Positions 26,345 through 36,209 of a DNA stretch of 64,000 nt are shown here, one piece after another. The notes under the pieces are model-generated. The model did no database searches and had not been told where the DNA came from. It saw only the letters and a list, made by a program, of their open reading frames with translations. Source of the DNA: Pseudovibrio sp. Ad37. Lineage in GTDB: Bacteria; Pseudomonadota; Alphaproteobacteria; Rhizobiales; Stappiaceae. Numbering within the stretch: position 1 is the stretch's first letter; every line of letters starts with the position of its first letter. A program made the translations under genes and the position numbers. Location of the stretch: the NCBI RefSeq assembly GCF_001623075.1, contig NZ_LMCF01000024.1:62001-126000 (forward strand), written 5' to 3'.

Positions 26345-27709
26345 TTAAGCAGCTGCCAGTTTCTCCTTGCGGATCTTGTCGATCGTTCGCCAGCAAACAT
26401 ATTGGGCCAGAAAGGCGAAGACGACACCGCCAATAGCTTGCCCTGCCAGAACACCATTTGCCTGGTAGAAGTAAGCGCCAGCAATGGTGAACGGGATAGT
26501 CCCAAGAGTTGCTCTGCCCCAGTTAAACAGCATGGAGTAAATTGGGAAACCCAGATTGTTGAACACAGCATTGGTGACAAACAAAGCCGCATTGAACAAG
26601 AAACCAGCTGCCGCAAATGTACAGAAGAAGAAGACCAGTGAGGCGCTGTCACCTTCAGCATTGAAGAACTGCACCAGTGGCTCCTGCAACATAAACAGCA
26701 AACCCCAGGCTGACAGCGTGTAAATTACGATCAGTAAAAGAGAATCCTTCACAACCTTGCTAAGCCGGTCGAATTCCATGGCCCCAAAATTCTGGCCAAT
26801 AATAGGACCAACTGCGCCGGAAAGAGCGAACAGCGCGCCGAAAGCAACAGGAATAATCCGGCCTACAATTGCGAAGCCCGCGACTGCTCCATCACCAAAC
26901 TGGGCCATTTCCGCAATAATCCAGGCATTACCTGCTGGTGTTGCGATGTTGGTCAACATTGCTGGTGTCGCCACTTTGAACAGATCGACCGTATCGCTGA
27001 CAGTCTTCGAAATCTCAGGCTTGCCGAGCATGTTGTGCTTGATGATCAGGATATAAAGGCCAACACCAACCATCACTAGGCGAGAAACAACAGAAGCGAT
27101 TGCAGCACCAGTGATGCCCATATCAAACCCGAAAATTAGGATCGGATCTAAAATGGCTGTCACAAAGCCGCTGGACAAAGTCACAAACATCGCACCACGT
27201 GCATCACCCACGGATCTCAACAGTGCAGAAAGCACCATTGCACCAACGAGGAACGGCATGGAAGGCACGACGATGTAAAGGAAGAGCAACGTAAAATCGA
27301 GCGTTCGCCCAGACGCCCCGAGCAACATCGCCAGATCATCCAGAAATGCCAGACTACCAGCCACGACAGCGAGTGATATCAGTGTTGATATTATAAGCGA
27401 CATGCTCACAAGGCGGTGTGCGCCTTTCACATCACCTTGCCCGATACGCCGGGCAACGGAAGCACTGGCGGCAATGGAAAGTCCAATGCCAATTGCAGAG
27501 TTGAAAAACATGATGGTTCCGGCATAGCCAATTGCCGCCGCAAGTTCTTCAATACCCAACTGTGCAATGTAAAAAAGGTTTGCAAAATCAACGAGAAAAA
27601 TAGCAATCAATCCGACTGAGCCGGTGGATGTCATGACCAGCACATGGCGCATGGTCGAGCCATAGGTGAATTTTGCATCCCGTGTGCCGGATGAAGTTGG
27701 TCTGGACAT
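26345..27709 (-). CDS. MATE-family efflux transporter
   Basis: This 454-residue inner-membrane protein has about twelve membrane segments in two similar halves, typical of multidrug and toxic compound extrusion (MATE) proteins. The conserved SGAVGPIIGQNFGA in the second half and the ASVARRIGQGD loop in the first support this. It likely exports organic cations or drugs by Na+ or H+ exchange. It follows the MerR regulator by 6 bp and is probably controlled by it. Confidence 0.88.
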   Translation of the reverse strand: MSRPTSSGTRDAKFTYGSTMRHVLVMTSTGSVGLIAIFLVDFANLFYIAQLGIEELAAAIGYAGTIMFFNSAIGIGLSIAASASVARRIGQGDVKGAHRLVSMSLIISTLISLAVVAGSLAFLDDLAMLLGASGRTLDFTLLFLYIVVPSMPFLVGAMVLSALLRSVGDARGAMFVTLSSGFVTAILDPILIFGFDMGITGAAIASVVSRLVMVGVGLYILIIKHNMLGKPEISKTVSDTVDLFKVATPAMLTNIATPAGNAWIIAEMAQFGDGAVAGFAIVGRIIPVAFGALFALSGAVGPIIGQNFGAMEFDRLSKVVKDSLLLIVIYTLSAWGLLFMLQEPLVQFFNAEGDSASLVFFFCTFAAAGFLFNAALFVTNAVFNNLGFPIYSMLFNWGRATLGTIPFTIAGAYFYQANGVLAGQAIGGVVFAFLAQYVCWRTIDKIRKEKLAAA

Positions 27710-27715
27710 AAAAAC

Positions 27716-28138
27716 TCACTTTTGGCGATGCTGATAGCAATCGCAAGAGAGGGCCTCAATGACCCTGCAATCGTGTATCTTTCCGCTGGAACAGTGTTTC
27801 AGCATCTTCTTCAGCTCGGTTTGTAGGCTTTGGAGACGAATAATCTTGTCTTCCACCTCAGTCAGGTGAGCCCGTGCAATCTCGTCTGCGCCCTCGCAGT
27901 CATCCTCCGGGTGTTCCTTAAGCAGCATAAGGCTCTCGATCATTTCCAAAGAGAAACCGAGATCACGGCCATGACGGATGAAAGAAAGTCGGTTCAGGTG
28001 GTCTTCGCCATAACGACGCTGACCGCCCTCAGTGCGCGGAGGTTCCGGAAGCAGCTTTTTTTGCTCGTAAAAACGAATAGTCTGGACTTTAACGCCAGCC
28101 TTCTTCGCAAGATCACCGATTGAGTATTCACCAGCCAT
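27716..28138 (-). CDS. MerR-family regulator, Cys-rich
   Basis: This 140-residue activator has a MerR winged helix at the N-terminus (YSIGDLAKKAGVKVQTIRFYEQKKLLPEPPR), the RRYGEDHLNRLSFIRHGRDLGFSLEMI segment, and a long coiled-coil dimer helix. Five Cys follow the DNA-binding part (C81, C116, C124, C132, C134). C81 and C116 fall near the metal ligands of CadR/PbrR-type proteins, so metal or thiol sensing is possible. It is coupled to the MATE gene. Confidence 0.85.
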   Translation of the reverse strand: MAGEYSIGDLAKKAGVKVQTIRFYEQKKLLPEPPRTEGGQRRYGEDHLNRLSFIRHGRDLGFSLEMIESLMLLKEHPEDDCEGADEIARAHLTEVEDKIIRLQSLQTELKKMLKHCSSGKIHDCRVIEALSCDCYQHRQK

Positions 28139-28284
28139 ATCGAACCATACGGATTAATGTGGTCTCTGCGAGAAAGCAGTGCCGCAGATCACGAAATGTT
28201 GAAATGAGAGCGGACCACGCCCACGCAATAAATGTGCTTCAAATCAACGAGCGTCAAGAGCAGGGCTCTGATAACTTGATTTAA

Positions 28285-30063
28285 TCAGTCAGGTTTTTCT
28301 GATTTGCTTTCATCGCGTGGCGTGCGCTGGTGTAACTTGTCAGAGCCAGCAAGATCACCACCGGCAAGCTGCATTGTCAGGCGTTCATCGTCTCGTTTGC
28401 GAACATCATCTTCGACTTCGTCAATACGGTCTGCCGGCAAACCAAGAAACTCAAGCGCTTTCCGACCAAAGGTCAGGCTGGACTCAAAAGTCTCACGGAT
28501 CTGATAGTCAACGCCCAGACGGGTGAGATCAAGCGCATGAGCCCGGTCCGTGGCACGGCAATAAAGGGCTGCATTGGGGAACGCGGATCTGATCTGCAAA
28601 ATTGCCTGCTTCATGACGCGGTCATCCTCAATGCAGAGAGCAATCAGGGTCGCATTCTCACCACCAGCTGCCTTGAGCACGTCTGGCCGCGTCGCATCAC
28701 CATAATAAACCCTATAGCCATATTGGCGAGCATAGTTGATCCGGTCCGGCTTGTTGTCGAGAGCTGTGACGGAAATCCCTTCAGAAGTCAGCATCTGCGC
28801 AACCATCATACCAAAACGCCCAAATCCAACGATCAGTACGCTTGGACAAGCATCCTCAAAGGTCTCGATTTTATTGGTTGTGTCGCCATGCTTCTTCATC
28901 CGCTCCGCAACAAAATCCAGACCTACCGCACCCAGCGGTGTGAGCAGCATGGTCAAAATAACAATAGCGCTGAGGATATTCGCAGATTCCTCTGGCAAGA
29001 TTGCCGCAGCAGTTGCCGTTGAAAACAGCACAAAGGCAAACTCCCCGCCTTGTGGTAGAGTAACTGCCACGCGCAGAGCATCAGAGTTGGAAGAGCCAAA
29101 CAATCGAGATAGGCCCCAGAGCAGAATACCCTTGGTGAGCATGAGCAACACGACCGCAGAAACGACACGCTGCCAGTTTGCGACGATCAAATCAAGTTCC
29201 AGCGCCATCCCCACAGTCATGAAGAACAGACCCATGAGCATGGTACGGAAAGGCTCAATATCCGCTTCCAGCGTATGCCGATAGCTGGATTCCGCCAGCA
29301 TCACACCAGAAAGAAAAGCACCCAATGCCATGGAGAGGCCAACAAGGCTCATCAAACCAGCACTGCCCAGAGCAACCAGCAGTGCTGCGGCAATCATCAA
29401 CTCACGAGCGCCAGAAGCCGTCAAAAGCTGGAAGAGGGGAGAAAGCAGGAAGCGGCCCGCAAAGATTACAAAGCCAACAGCGGCGACAACTGTGACCACC
29501 TGCATAGCAATGGAAGCTTCTTCCACATCCGCTTCAGCAGGGGCCAGAATACTGACCATGGCAAGCAGAGGTACAATAGCCATGTCCTGCAGCAGCAAGA
29601 TGCCGAAGGCTCGTTGGCCATACTTGGTGCTCAGGTGTCCACGCTCCTGCAGCATTTGCAAGGCAAAGGCTGTGGATGACAAGGCAAGACCAAGCCCGGC
29701 GATCAGGGCAACCTGCCAGGACAGGCCAAACACCATAGCGCCTAAGGTCAGTATTAAACCTGAGATAACAACCTGTGCCGTCCCAAGCCCGAAAATGTCT
29801 CGCCGCATGGTCCATAATCGGGCAGGTTCCAGTTCCAAGCCGATCACAAACAACAGCAGAACGACCCCAAGCTCAGCGAAGCCCAATATGCGCTCAGGCT
29901 CATTGAAGAAGCCGATGCCATAGGGGCCAATCGCCATCCCAGCTGCGAGGAAGCCGACCACAGCACCAAGGCCAAGCCGTTTGGTGATGGGCACAGCGAT
30001 AACTGCAGCGGAAAGAACCACAATGGTTTCGATAAAGAACGGAGGGACGTGAGCTTCTGCCAT
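28285..30063 (-). CDS. CPA2-family K+/H+ antiporter, Kef-like
   Basis: This 592-residue inner-membrane protein has a CPA2 exchanger domain of about twelve helices (residues 1-390) and a C-terminal TrkA-N/RCK domain with the nucleotide loop VGFGRFG near 410. It resembles KefB/KefC, glutathione-gated potassium efflux systems. The characteristic LFVIGLELEPARLW and LLQDMAIVPLLA motifs are present. ATG 30063 is preferred over 30069 because AGG then lies at correct distance. No kefF/kefG partner is seen. A paralogue follows upstream on the same strand. Confidence 0.88.
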   Translation of the reverse strand: MAEAHVPPFFIETIVVLSAAVIAVPITKRLGLGAVVGFLAAGMAIGPYGIGFFNEPERILGFAELGVVLLLFVIGLELEPARLWTMRRDIFGLGTAQVVISGLILTLGAMVFGLSWQVALIAGLGLALSSTAFALQMLQERGHLSTKYGQRAFGILLLQDMAIVPLLAMVSILAPAEADVEEASIAMQVVTVVAAVGFVIFAGRFLLSPLFQLLTASGARELMIAAALLVALGSAGLMSLVGLSMALGAFLSGVMLAESSYRHTLEADIEPFRTMLMGLFFMTVGMALELDLIVANWQRVVSAVVLLMLTKGILLWGLSRLFGSSNSDALRVAVTLPQGGEFAFVLFSTATAAAILPEESANILSAIVILTMLLTPLGAVGLDFVAERMKKHGDTTNKIETFEDACPSVLIVGFGRFGMMVAQMLTSEGISVTALDNKPDRINYARQYGYRVYYGDATRPDVLKAAGGENATLIALCIEDDRVMKQAILQIRSAFPNAALYCRATDRAHALDLTRLGVDYQIRETFESSLTFGRKALEFLGLPADRIDEVEDDVRKRDDERLTMQLAGGDLAGSDKLHQRTPRDESKSEKPD

Positions 30064-30177
30064 TGGCATCCTAAAAAGCGGAATTCAAACTACTAAAACA
30101 GACTTTTCTGATTTCAGTCGATTTTGAGGGGAATACCTTAATTGTATCTAAGAGAAAATGTAGTTTTCCGTATAAAG

Positions 30178-32082
30178 CTAGTCTGAAGATGGCTTGTGTG
30201 GTGAAGTTTTTTCAGAATTCTCTGATTGTTCCTTCTCGGCCTTCTTTTCAGCTTCCGCAAGGCGGCGTGCAGGTTCGTTCAGGGCAGTTGATTCTGATTT
30301 CGGTTTGATCAAAGGTTTCACTGGCACATCGGGCAGTTTGAATTTCTTGTAACCCGCATACAGCCCACCCACCTGCTGCAACGCCAAAAGTTCAGCATCT
30401 CTACGCCGCACATCTGCAAGAATTTCATAGGTGCGGTCTTCATCCTCGCCCAACTCCTCCAGTATTTCCCGCCCGAACTGTAAAGCCGACTCCAGGGTCT
30501 CACGCAGCTGATAGTCTGCGCCCGCTGTCACAAGTTGAATAGCGTGACGACGGTCATGCGCGCGGGCGAAGATTTTGGCGAGCGGGAACTGTGTTTTCGT
30601 CATGCGCACAATCTGGCTCGTTGTCTCGGCCCGTTCCGTACAAACCGCAATCACACTGGCATTTTCCGCCCCTGCTGCCCGCAATACATTCAAGCGTCGC
30701 CCATCTCCGTAGTAGATACGGTAGCCAAACCGAGAGGCCTCCCGGATATGCTGTGCGTCTGTATCCAGAACGGTCACAGTTGAGCCCTGCGCAATCAACA
30801 TCTGAGAAGCAAGCTGGCCAAAGCGCCCAAACCCGATCACCAGAACATCGGTGCGATCTCCCGTTGTATTGGGTATATCCGGCTTTACGGGCTCCGGTCT
30901 GAGCTTTACGCCAAACCATTGCGAGAGCCGAACACTCAGCAGAGTAAATGCCATGGTAAAAGAGATGATTGCGGAGAGCAGGCTGCTCTGATGCGGGTTC
31001 AGCAAATCAACGGCAACAGATGCTGAGAAGATGACAAACCCAAACTCTCCAGCTTGAGCCAGCAATCCACCGATCTGCAAACTGTTTTCTGGTGTGTGGC
31101 CGGACAAGCGGGTGATAGAAAAAATGCTCAGACACTTCACGACCATCAAACCAAAACTGCAGGCCAGCACCATCACCCAGTTCTGATAGACAAAGTTTAG
31201 ATCGATGGACATGCCAACCGTGATGAAGAAGAATCCGAGCAACAACCCACGAAAAGGCTCCAGATCAGCCTCAAGCTCATGCCGGAAAGAGCTTTCTGCC
31301 AGCATCACACCCGCAATAAACGCGCCCAATGCACTGGAAAGGCCCACCGCCTTCATCAGCGCAGCTGCGCCGAGCACGGTAAGTAGCGCAGAGGCTGTCA
31401 TCATCTCTCTGGCCCCAATACGGGCAAACAGCCGAAACAATGGCGTAAGCAAATAGCGGCCAACAGCAACCAACAGTAGGACGGTAGAGGCCATAATCAG
31501 CGCCGTTTCCCAGCCCGGCCTTTGCCCTGTATCGATGGAAACAGGTGCAACAATCGCCATCAATGCCAGAATGGGAACAATCATCATGTCCTGAAACAGC
31601 AAGATTGCGATAGAGGTCTGCCCCATAGGTGTTGTGCGATCACCGCGATCTTGTAAAATGCGCAGGGAAAGAGCTGTTGAGGAAAGGGCGAGCGAAAGAC
31701 CTATAATGAGGGATTTTTGCCAGGTTAGTCCCGAGAAATAGATAACAAGTCCAATAAGAAGCGCAGAAAGACTCACCTGAGCAGACCCTGAGCCAAAAAT
31801 CTCCTTACGCAGAGACCATAAGCGCCCAGGCTTCAGCTCCAGCCCGATCAGAAACAGCAGCATGACCACGCCAAGCTCGCCTATGGGCCGTAATTCATCA
31901 GGGGCACTAAACGGACTGCCGAGATACTGTCCAATTCCCCAAGGCCCTAAGATAACACCCGCAATCAGATAGCCGACGATGGTTCCGACCCGGATCAACT
32001 TGGCAAACGGCACCACCAGAATCGCCATGCTTAGAAACAGCATGATGTCTGTCACAAAATCCAGTTGGTGGAGTGTGATCAT
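30178..32082 (-). CDS. CPA2-family K+/H+ antiporter, second copy
   Basis: This 634-residue paralogue of the preceding antiporter shares the exchanger motifs LFLIGLELKPGRLW and LLFQDMMIVPILA and the RCK loop IGFGRFGQLASQ. The C-terminal tail is charged and rich in Glu/Lys. The open frame reaches 32226, but homology begins at MITLHQLDF, so ATG 32082 was chosen despite the lack of a clear binding site. The two genes are separated by 115 bp, and may arise from an old tandem duplication, since they have diverged considerably. Confidence 0.86.
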   Translation of the reverse strand: MITLHQLDFVTDIMLFLSMAILVVPFAKLIRVGTIVGYLIAGVILGPWGIGQYLGSPFSAPDELRPIGELGVVMLLFLIGLELKPGRLWSLRKEIFGSGSAQVSLSALLIGLVIYFSGLTWQKSLIIGLSLALSSTALSLRILQDRGDRTTPMGQTSIAILLFQDMMIVPILALMAIVAPVSIDTGQRPGWETALIMASTVLLLVAVGRYLLTPLFRLFARIGAREMMTASALLTVLGAAALMKAVGLSSALGAFIAGVMLAESSFRHELEADLEPFRGLLLGFFFITVGMSIDLNFVYQNWVMVLACSFGLMVVKCLSIFSITRLSGHTPENSLQIGGLLAQAGEFGFVIFSASVAVDLLNPHQSSLLSAIISFTMAFTLLSVRLSQWFGVKLRPEPVKPDIPNTTGDRTDVLVIGFGRFGQLASQMLIAQGSTVTVLDTDAQHIREASRFGYRIYYGDGRRLNVLRAAGAENASVIAVCTERAETTSQIVRMTKTQFPLAKIFARAHDRRHAIQLVTAGADYQLRETLESALQFGREILEELGEDEDRTYEILADVRRRDAELLALQQVGGLYAGYKKFKLPDVPVKPLIKPKSESTALNEPARRLAEAEKKAEKEQSENSEKTSPHKPSSD

Positions 32083-32299
32083 GAAAGGGTGCGGCTCATC
32101 ATTATTTTTGCAAGAAGCTACAGACCCAGCGTAAATTCGGTTTGAACGGATTGCAGACAAGCTGAGGTAAATCTTCAGGACCCTTAACGAAGTGCCAGTT
32201 TGAGCTCTCAGGTTGTAGTGAAACAAGGTGCAATTTGGTGCTTGAACCTACAGTGACTAGAGCCTTTACAGTCGATTCATTCTCGATTGGAGGCGCAAA

Positions 32300-33049
32300 A
32301 TGCTAGACAAACCCAACACGCAACCAGACATCCTGCTCAAGGAAACCCCACTACTCAACTTTAGAGCGCCAGCAATCCGGAAGCTTGTCGATCAGCGCAA
32401 ATGGAAGGACCTCCCTCTCTTTGATCGCGCTGGAACAGTCTACGACTTCGTTCGCGATGAAATCCTGTTTGGCTACAACAAAGCAGACAATATTCCAGCA
32501 AGTCAGGTGCTGGCTGATGGAATAGGGCAGTGCAACACCAAAGGCACTCTCCTCATGGCACTGATGCGAGCCGTTGGAATTCCCTGCCGTCTGCACGGCT
32601 TCACTATCCATAAAGAGCTACAGCGTGGTGTGGTGCCGGAGTTGGTCTATAAGATCGCCCCGGATAACATTCTCCACTCGTGGGTTGAGATCTATCTGGA
32701 GGACCGCTGGATCAATCTGGAAGGCTTCATTTTGGATGATGTGTTTCTCTTCGCCTTGCAGCAGAAGTTCGTACCAAGCAGACAATCTCTATGTGGTTAT
32801 GGCGTTGGCACCAACTGCCTCAGCGCGCCACAAGTCAATTGGGTAGGGCAGGACACCTACATCCAGAAAACAGGCATCAACAATGACTTTGGTACATATA
32901 CGAGCCCAGACGATTTCTACGCCGAGCACATGCAGGCGTTTTCGCCAGTGATGAAGGTGCTTTATGAGAACGGTATTCGTCACGTGATGAACTGGAGAAC
33001 CAACCGCATCCGTGCGGGCAAGGTGCCTATAATCCCTCTGCGGGATTAG
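32300..33049 (+). CDS. Transglutaminase-like protein
   Basis: This 249-residue protein has a transglutaminase/cysteine-peptidase-like core: Cys in DGIGQCNTKG (about residue 77) as nucleophile and His in LHSWVEIYLEDRW (about 133). No signal peptide is evident, so it seems cytoplasmic. Substrate is unknown; related domains cleave or cross-link peptides. The gene stands alone and ends before a bidirectional terminator shared with tldD. Confidence 0.82.
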   Translation: MLDKPNTQPDILLKETPLLNFRAPAIRKLVDQRKWKDLPLFDRAGTVYDFVRDEILFGYNKADNIPASQVLADGIGQCNTKGTLLMALMRAVGIPCRLHGFTIHKELQRGVVPELVYKIAPDNILHSWVEIYLEDRWINLEGFILDDVFLFALQQKFVPSRQSLCGYGVGTNCLSAPQVNWVGQDTYIQKTGINNDFGTYTSPDDFYAEHMQAFSPVMKVLYENGIRHVMNWRTNRIRAGKVPIIPLRD

Positions 33050-33061
33050 AAGCATCACCAC

Positions 33062-33089
33062 AAAGAAAAAGGGGCATCTCTGCCCCTTT
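33062..33089 (-). terminator. Terminator of tldD, bidirectional
   Basis: A 9-bp stem (AAAGGGGCA with TGCCCCTTT) and a 4-nt loop lie between the convergent transglutaminase-like and tldD genes. On the minus strand it is followed by TTTTTCTTT; on the plus strand the T run is shorter. Confidence 0.85.
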
Positions 33090-33116
33090 CAAACTCATAG
33101 CACCTGTCTGAACCAA

Positions 33117-34541
33117 TCAGGTTGCCGTGCCACCAATCGTCATTTCATTGATGCGCATGGTAGGTTGTCCAACACCAACCGGCACGCCTTGGCCGGCCTT
33201 ACCGCAGGTTCCGATACCCGGATCCAGCTTCATGTCGTTGCCGATCATGGACACGCGTTTGAGCGCATCTGGACCATTACCAATCAGCATTGCACCTTTC
33301 ACTGGAGCGCCAATCTTGCCGTTTTGAACACGATAAGCTTCCGTGCAGGAGAAGACGAACTTGCCAGAAGTGATATCCACCTGACCACCACCGAAGGATA
33401 CAGCATAAATGCCGTCTTCAAGGCTCTCGATGATCTCCTGCGGGTCATCATTGCCAGCCTCCATGATCGTATTGGTCATGCGCGGCAAAGGTTGATGTGA
33501 GAAGGACTCGCGGCGGCCATTACCAGTTGGCTCAACACCCATCAGGCGTGCGTTCTGACGGTCCTGCATGTATCCAACAAGAACACCATCCTCGATGAGT
33601 GTGGTTCGGCCAGTCGGCGTACCTTCATCATCAACAGAGAGAGAGCCGCGACGTTTGGAAATTGTGCCGTCATCAACAATGGTCACACCTTTTGCGGCAA
33701 CCTGCTGTCCCATCAAGCCTGCAAACGCAGATGTTTTCTTGCGGTTGAAGTCACCCTCAAGGCCATGCCCCACGGCTTCATGCAGCAAAATGCCCGGCCA
33801 GCCATTACCTAGCACCACGTCAAACGTTCCTGCAGGAGCAGGGATCGCTTCCAGATTGACCAGAGCCTGACGTAGAGCTTCTTCAACGGCATGCTGCCAG
33901 CTGGTCTCAGCAACAAACTCACCAAACCCTTCGCGGCCACCAGAGCCAAAAGAGCCGGTCTCCTGCTTGTCGCCGTCACCAGCCACAATGGAAACGTTGA
34001 GGCGCACCAGTGGGCGTACATCACGAATACGGTGACGGTCAGCACGCAGGATGTCGACTGTTTTCCAGCTGCCAGCAAGAGACACAGTTACCTGCTGCAC
34101 ACGCGGATCTTTTGCGCGTGCATAGGCGTCAATTTCCTGCAGCAGCTGCACTTTTTCAGCAAAGCTCGGGCTGCCAATCGGGTTTTCATCTGTGTAGAGC
34201 TTCTGATTGGTGCGAGCTGGCGGCGCTGCATAGGTACCGGAATGGCCGCTTTGTACAGAAGCCACTGCATCAGCTGCGCGTTTCAAAGCAGCCTCAGAAA
34301 TGTCGTCGGAATGGGCATAACCAGAAGCCTCACCCACAACAGCGCGCAGGCCAAATCCCTGGCCAGTGCTGAAGGTGGAGGACTTCAGGCGTCCGTTGTC
34401 GAACACAAGTCCCTCGTTCTGGCTGTACTCCAGATAAAGTTCCCCATCGTCGGCGCCTTTCAGCGCTGCAGCAGTAATCTGGCGCGCTGTTTCCTCGTCC
34501 AGTCCAGAAGTCTGGAGAAGATCAATCGGTTTATCGCTCAT
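33117..34541 (-). CDS. tldD: Metalloprotease TldD
   Basis: This 474-residue zinc metalloprotease is the catalytic subunit of the TldD/TldE heterodimer. The active site HEAVGHGLEGD gives the HExxxH motif around residue 260, and SGKFVFSCTEAY and the GTCGKAGQGVPVGVGQP C-terminal motif are typical. A longer frame goes to 34601, but homology begins at MSDKPIDLL (34541). Its partner pmbA lies 11 kb away on the opposite strand; both genes are present, so the complete protease can be made. Confidence 0.94.
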   Translation of the reverse strand: MSDKPIDLLQTSGLDEETARQITAAALKGADDGELYLEYSQNEGLVFDNGRLKSSTFSTGQGFGLRAVVGEASGYAHSDDISEAALKRAADAVASVQSGHSGTYAAPPARTNQKLYTDENPIGSPSFAEKVQLLQEIDAYARAKDPRVQQVTVSLAGSWKTVDILRADRHRIRDVRPLVRLNVSIVAGDGDKQETGSFGSGGREGFGEFVAETSWQHAVEEALRQALVNLEAIPAPAGTFDVVLGNGWPGILLHEAVGHGLEGDFNRKKTSAFAGLMGQQVAAKGVTIVDDGTISKRRGSLSVDDEGTPTGRTTLIEDGVLVGYMQDRQNARLMGVEPTGNGRRESFSHQPLPRMTNTIMEAGNDDPQEIIESLEDGIYAVSFGGGQVDITSGKFVFSCTEAYRVQNGKIGAPVKGAMLIGNGPDALKRVSMIGNDMKLDPGIGTCGKAGQGVPVGVGQPTMRINEMTIGGTAT

Positions 34542-34656
34542 GGGTAAAACTCCGAAATAATGGATTTGCTCTGTTGTGGCGAACAATCCGTGCACTTTCA
34601 AGGCTTACTATTCAATAAAGGAGGAGGGAAGGCCATCGCTCCCAAGTATTTGAGGG

Positions 34657-35262
34657 TCAATGCAAGAAGGCGAGTACCAATCCGGCACAAACCAGAACAG
34701 CTCCAGAAACCCGATCGAGCTTGAATTTTGCAGTGGGTGCTGACAACCAGTTGCGGGAATACCCGCCAAGCACGGCAATTAACCCATCAATGAGCACCGC
34801 CATGACAAGATAAGTCACACCCATCACCGCCAGCTGTGGGTCTGGCGGATATGCCTTATCAATGAACTGCGGAAAAAAAGCAGCCATGAACAGCAGTGAT
34901 TTTGGGTTTGAAAGACCAACAAAGAAGCCAACTTTCAAATGCTTCCGGCCTCGGCTTTCTATCTTGTCATGCCGCCCCGCTCGCAGCCAGCTGGAGATGC
35001 CCAGAAAGATCAGATAGGCTGCTCCCCCAAGCTGAATAATCTCGAAGGCGTCAGGGTAGGTGTGCACCACCCAGGAAAGGCCAAGTACAACGGCAAGGAT
35101 CTGAATAGCTTGCGCGATTGTCATGCCAGCCATAACAATCAAACCTGTTGAAGTACCTTCACGAGTGGACTTGGCCAATATCATCATCACGTTAGGGCCG
35201 GGGATCGCCAGCAAAACGAATGTTGCTGCAATAAATCCAAGGTAAAGACTGATATTCATCAT
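34657..35262 (-). CDS. LysE-family exporter 1
   Basis: This 201-residue inner-membrane protein has about six helices and the LysE/RhtB signature AIPGPNVMMILAKSTREGTSTGL near the N-terminus. It probably exports an amino acid or homoserine-lactone-like compound. The start is at the tandem ATG (35262 or 35259); the upstream extension to 35355 lacks homology. It is 139 bp downstream of a second LysE-type gene on the same strand. Confidence 0.85.
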   Translation of the reverse strand: MMNISLYLGFIAATFVLLAIPGPNVMMILAKSTREGTSTGLIVMAGMTIAQAIQILAVVLGLSWVVHTYPDAFEIIQLGGAAYLIFLGISSWLRAGRHDKIESRGRKHLKVGFFVGLSNPKSLLFMAAFFPQFIDKAYPPDPQLAVMGVTYLVMAVLIDGLIAVLGGYSRNWLSAPTAKFKLDRVSGAVLVCAGLVLAFLH

Positions 35263-35401
35263 CTGGATTTGATACCCAAATCTGTAATGGTGAACGCAAG
35301 CAGCAGAGTGCGAGCTATTGTAGAGTATGGTCCCAAACATGCATGAGTTCCCCAATCAAACTCTTGGGATTTCACGAAGAGTTTTATGCATGCTCCGTGT
35401 T

Positions 35402-36019
35402 TCATCTGAAAACCAGCAATCCCATAAGGAAAACCCCGGCAGTGAGCAGGACACCACTGTTGAACCGCTTCAGGACGTCTTCCACTCGTGGAGATCGGAA
35501 CAATCGTTCAACCAATCCGCCACCAAGTACGAGTGGCAGATCCAGACAGGTCGCAATTAATAGAAATGTTGTGCCGAGAACGACAAACTGGGCATCTACC
35601 GGATGCGCGTGGTTGAGGAAATGAGGGAAAAGAGCTGCTAGAAAAATGAGAGTTTTCGGATTGGCAATGCTGATCATGAAACCCGTGAGAAAGTCTGAGC
35701 CCTGACTGCTGGGTTCGGCAATCCTACGGCTTGCGGCTCTCCATCTTCGAAGGCCGAGGTAAATCAGGTAAGCCGCCCCTAAAACAGTCACGGCCTCAAA
35801 GACATAAGGATAGCTGACAATGAGCCAGGAAAGACCAAAGGAAACCAACACCACCTGAATGGCTTCCGCTGCTTTGACGCCGATGAGTGTAAAGAGACCT
35901 GCAAAAGTTCCTCCAGATGCGGATCTGGAAAGGATCAACATTTTGCTGGCGTCAGGCACAGACATGATAATCAATGTTGTGACAACAAACGCAATATAGA
36001 CATGCATTGCTATGGGCAC
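35402..36019 (-). CDS. LysE-family exporter 2
   Basis: This 205-residue protein has about six membrane helices and the LysE-type pattern MSVPDASKMLILSRSASGGTFAGLFTLIGV. The usual PGP turn is replaced by PDA, an unusual change at a conserved place. It parallels the neighbouring LysE protein in length and in the motif SIANPKTLIFLAALFPHF. GTG at 36019, with AGGTGA just upstream, is the likely start; ATG 36007 is possible. Substrate is unknown. Confidence 0.82.
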   Translation of the reverse strand: MPIAMHVYIAFVVTTLIIMSVPDASKMLILSRSASGGTFAGLFTLIGVKAAEAIQVVLVSFGLSWLIVSYPYVFEAVTVLGAAYLIYLGLRRWRAASRRIAEPSSQGSDFLTGFMISIANPKTLIFLAALFPHFLNHAHPVDAQFVVLGTTFLLIATCLDLPLVLGGGLVERLFRSPRVEDVLKRFNSGVLLTAGVFLMGLLVFR

Positions 36020-36209
36020 GGATCACCTGCAAAGGTCCGATCTGTTCGCATCAGAAGGCAGACGCTGCCGCAATCAAACAGAATGTGCTTCCATAGAAAA
36101 CAGCACACCAAATTCAAGGTGCAAAAACCCTTTGCTTTGCGTGCCTCATTTTAGGAAAACTAAGAGGTCTCTTTGAAAAATGCAGAGACTGGTATTAATT
36201 TTTTTAGTG

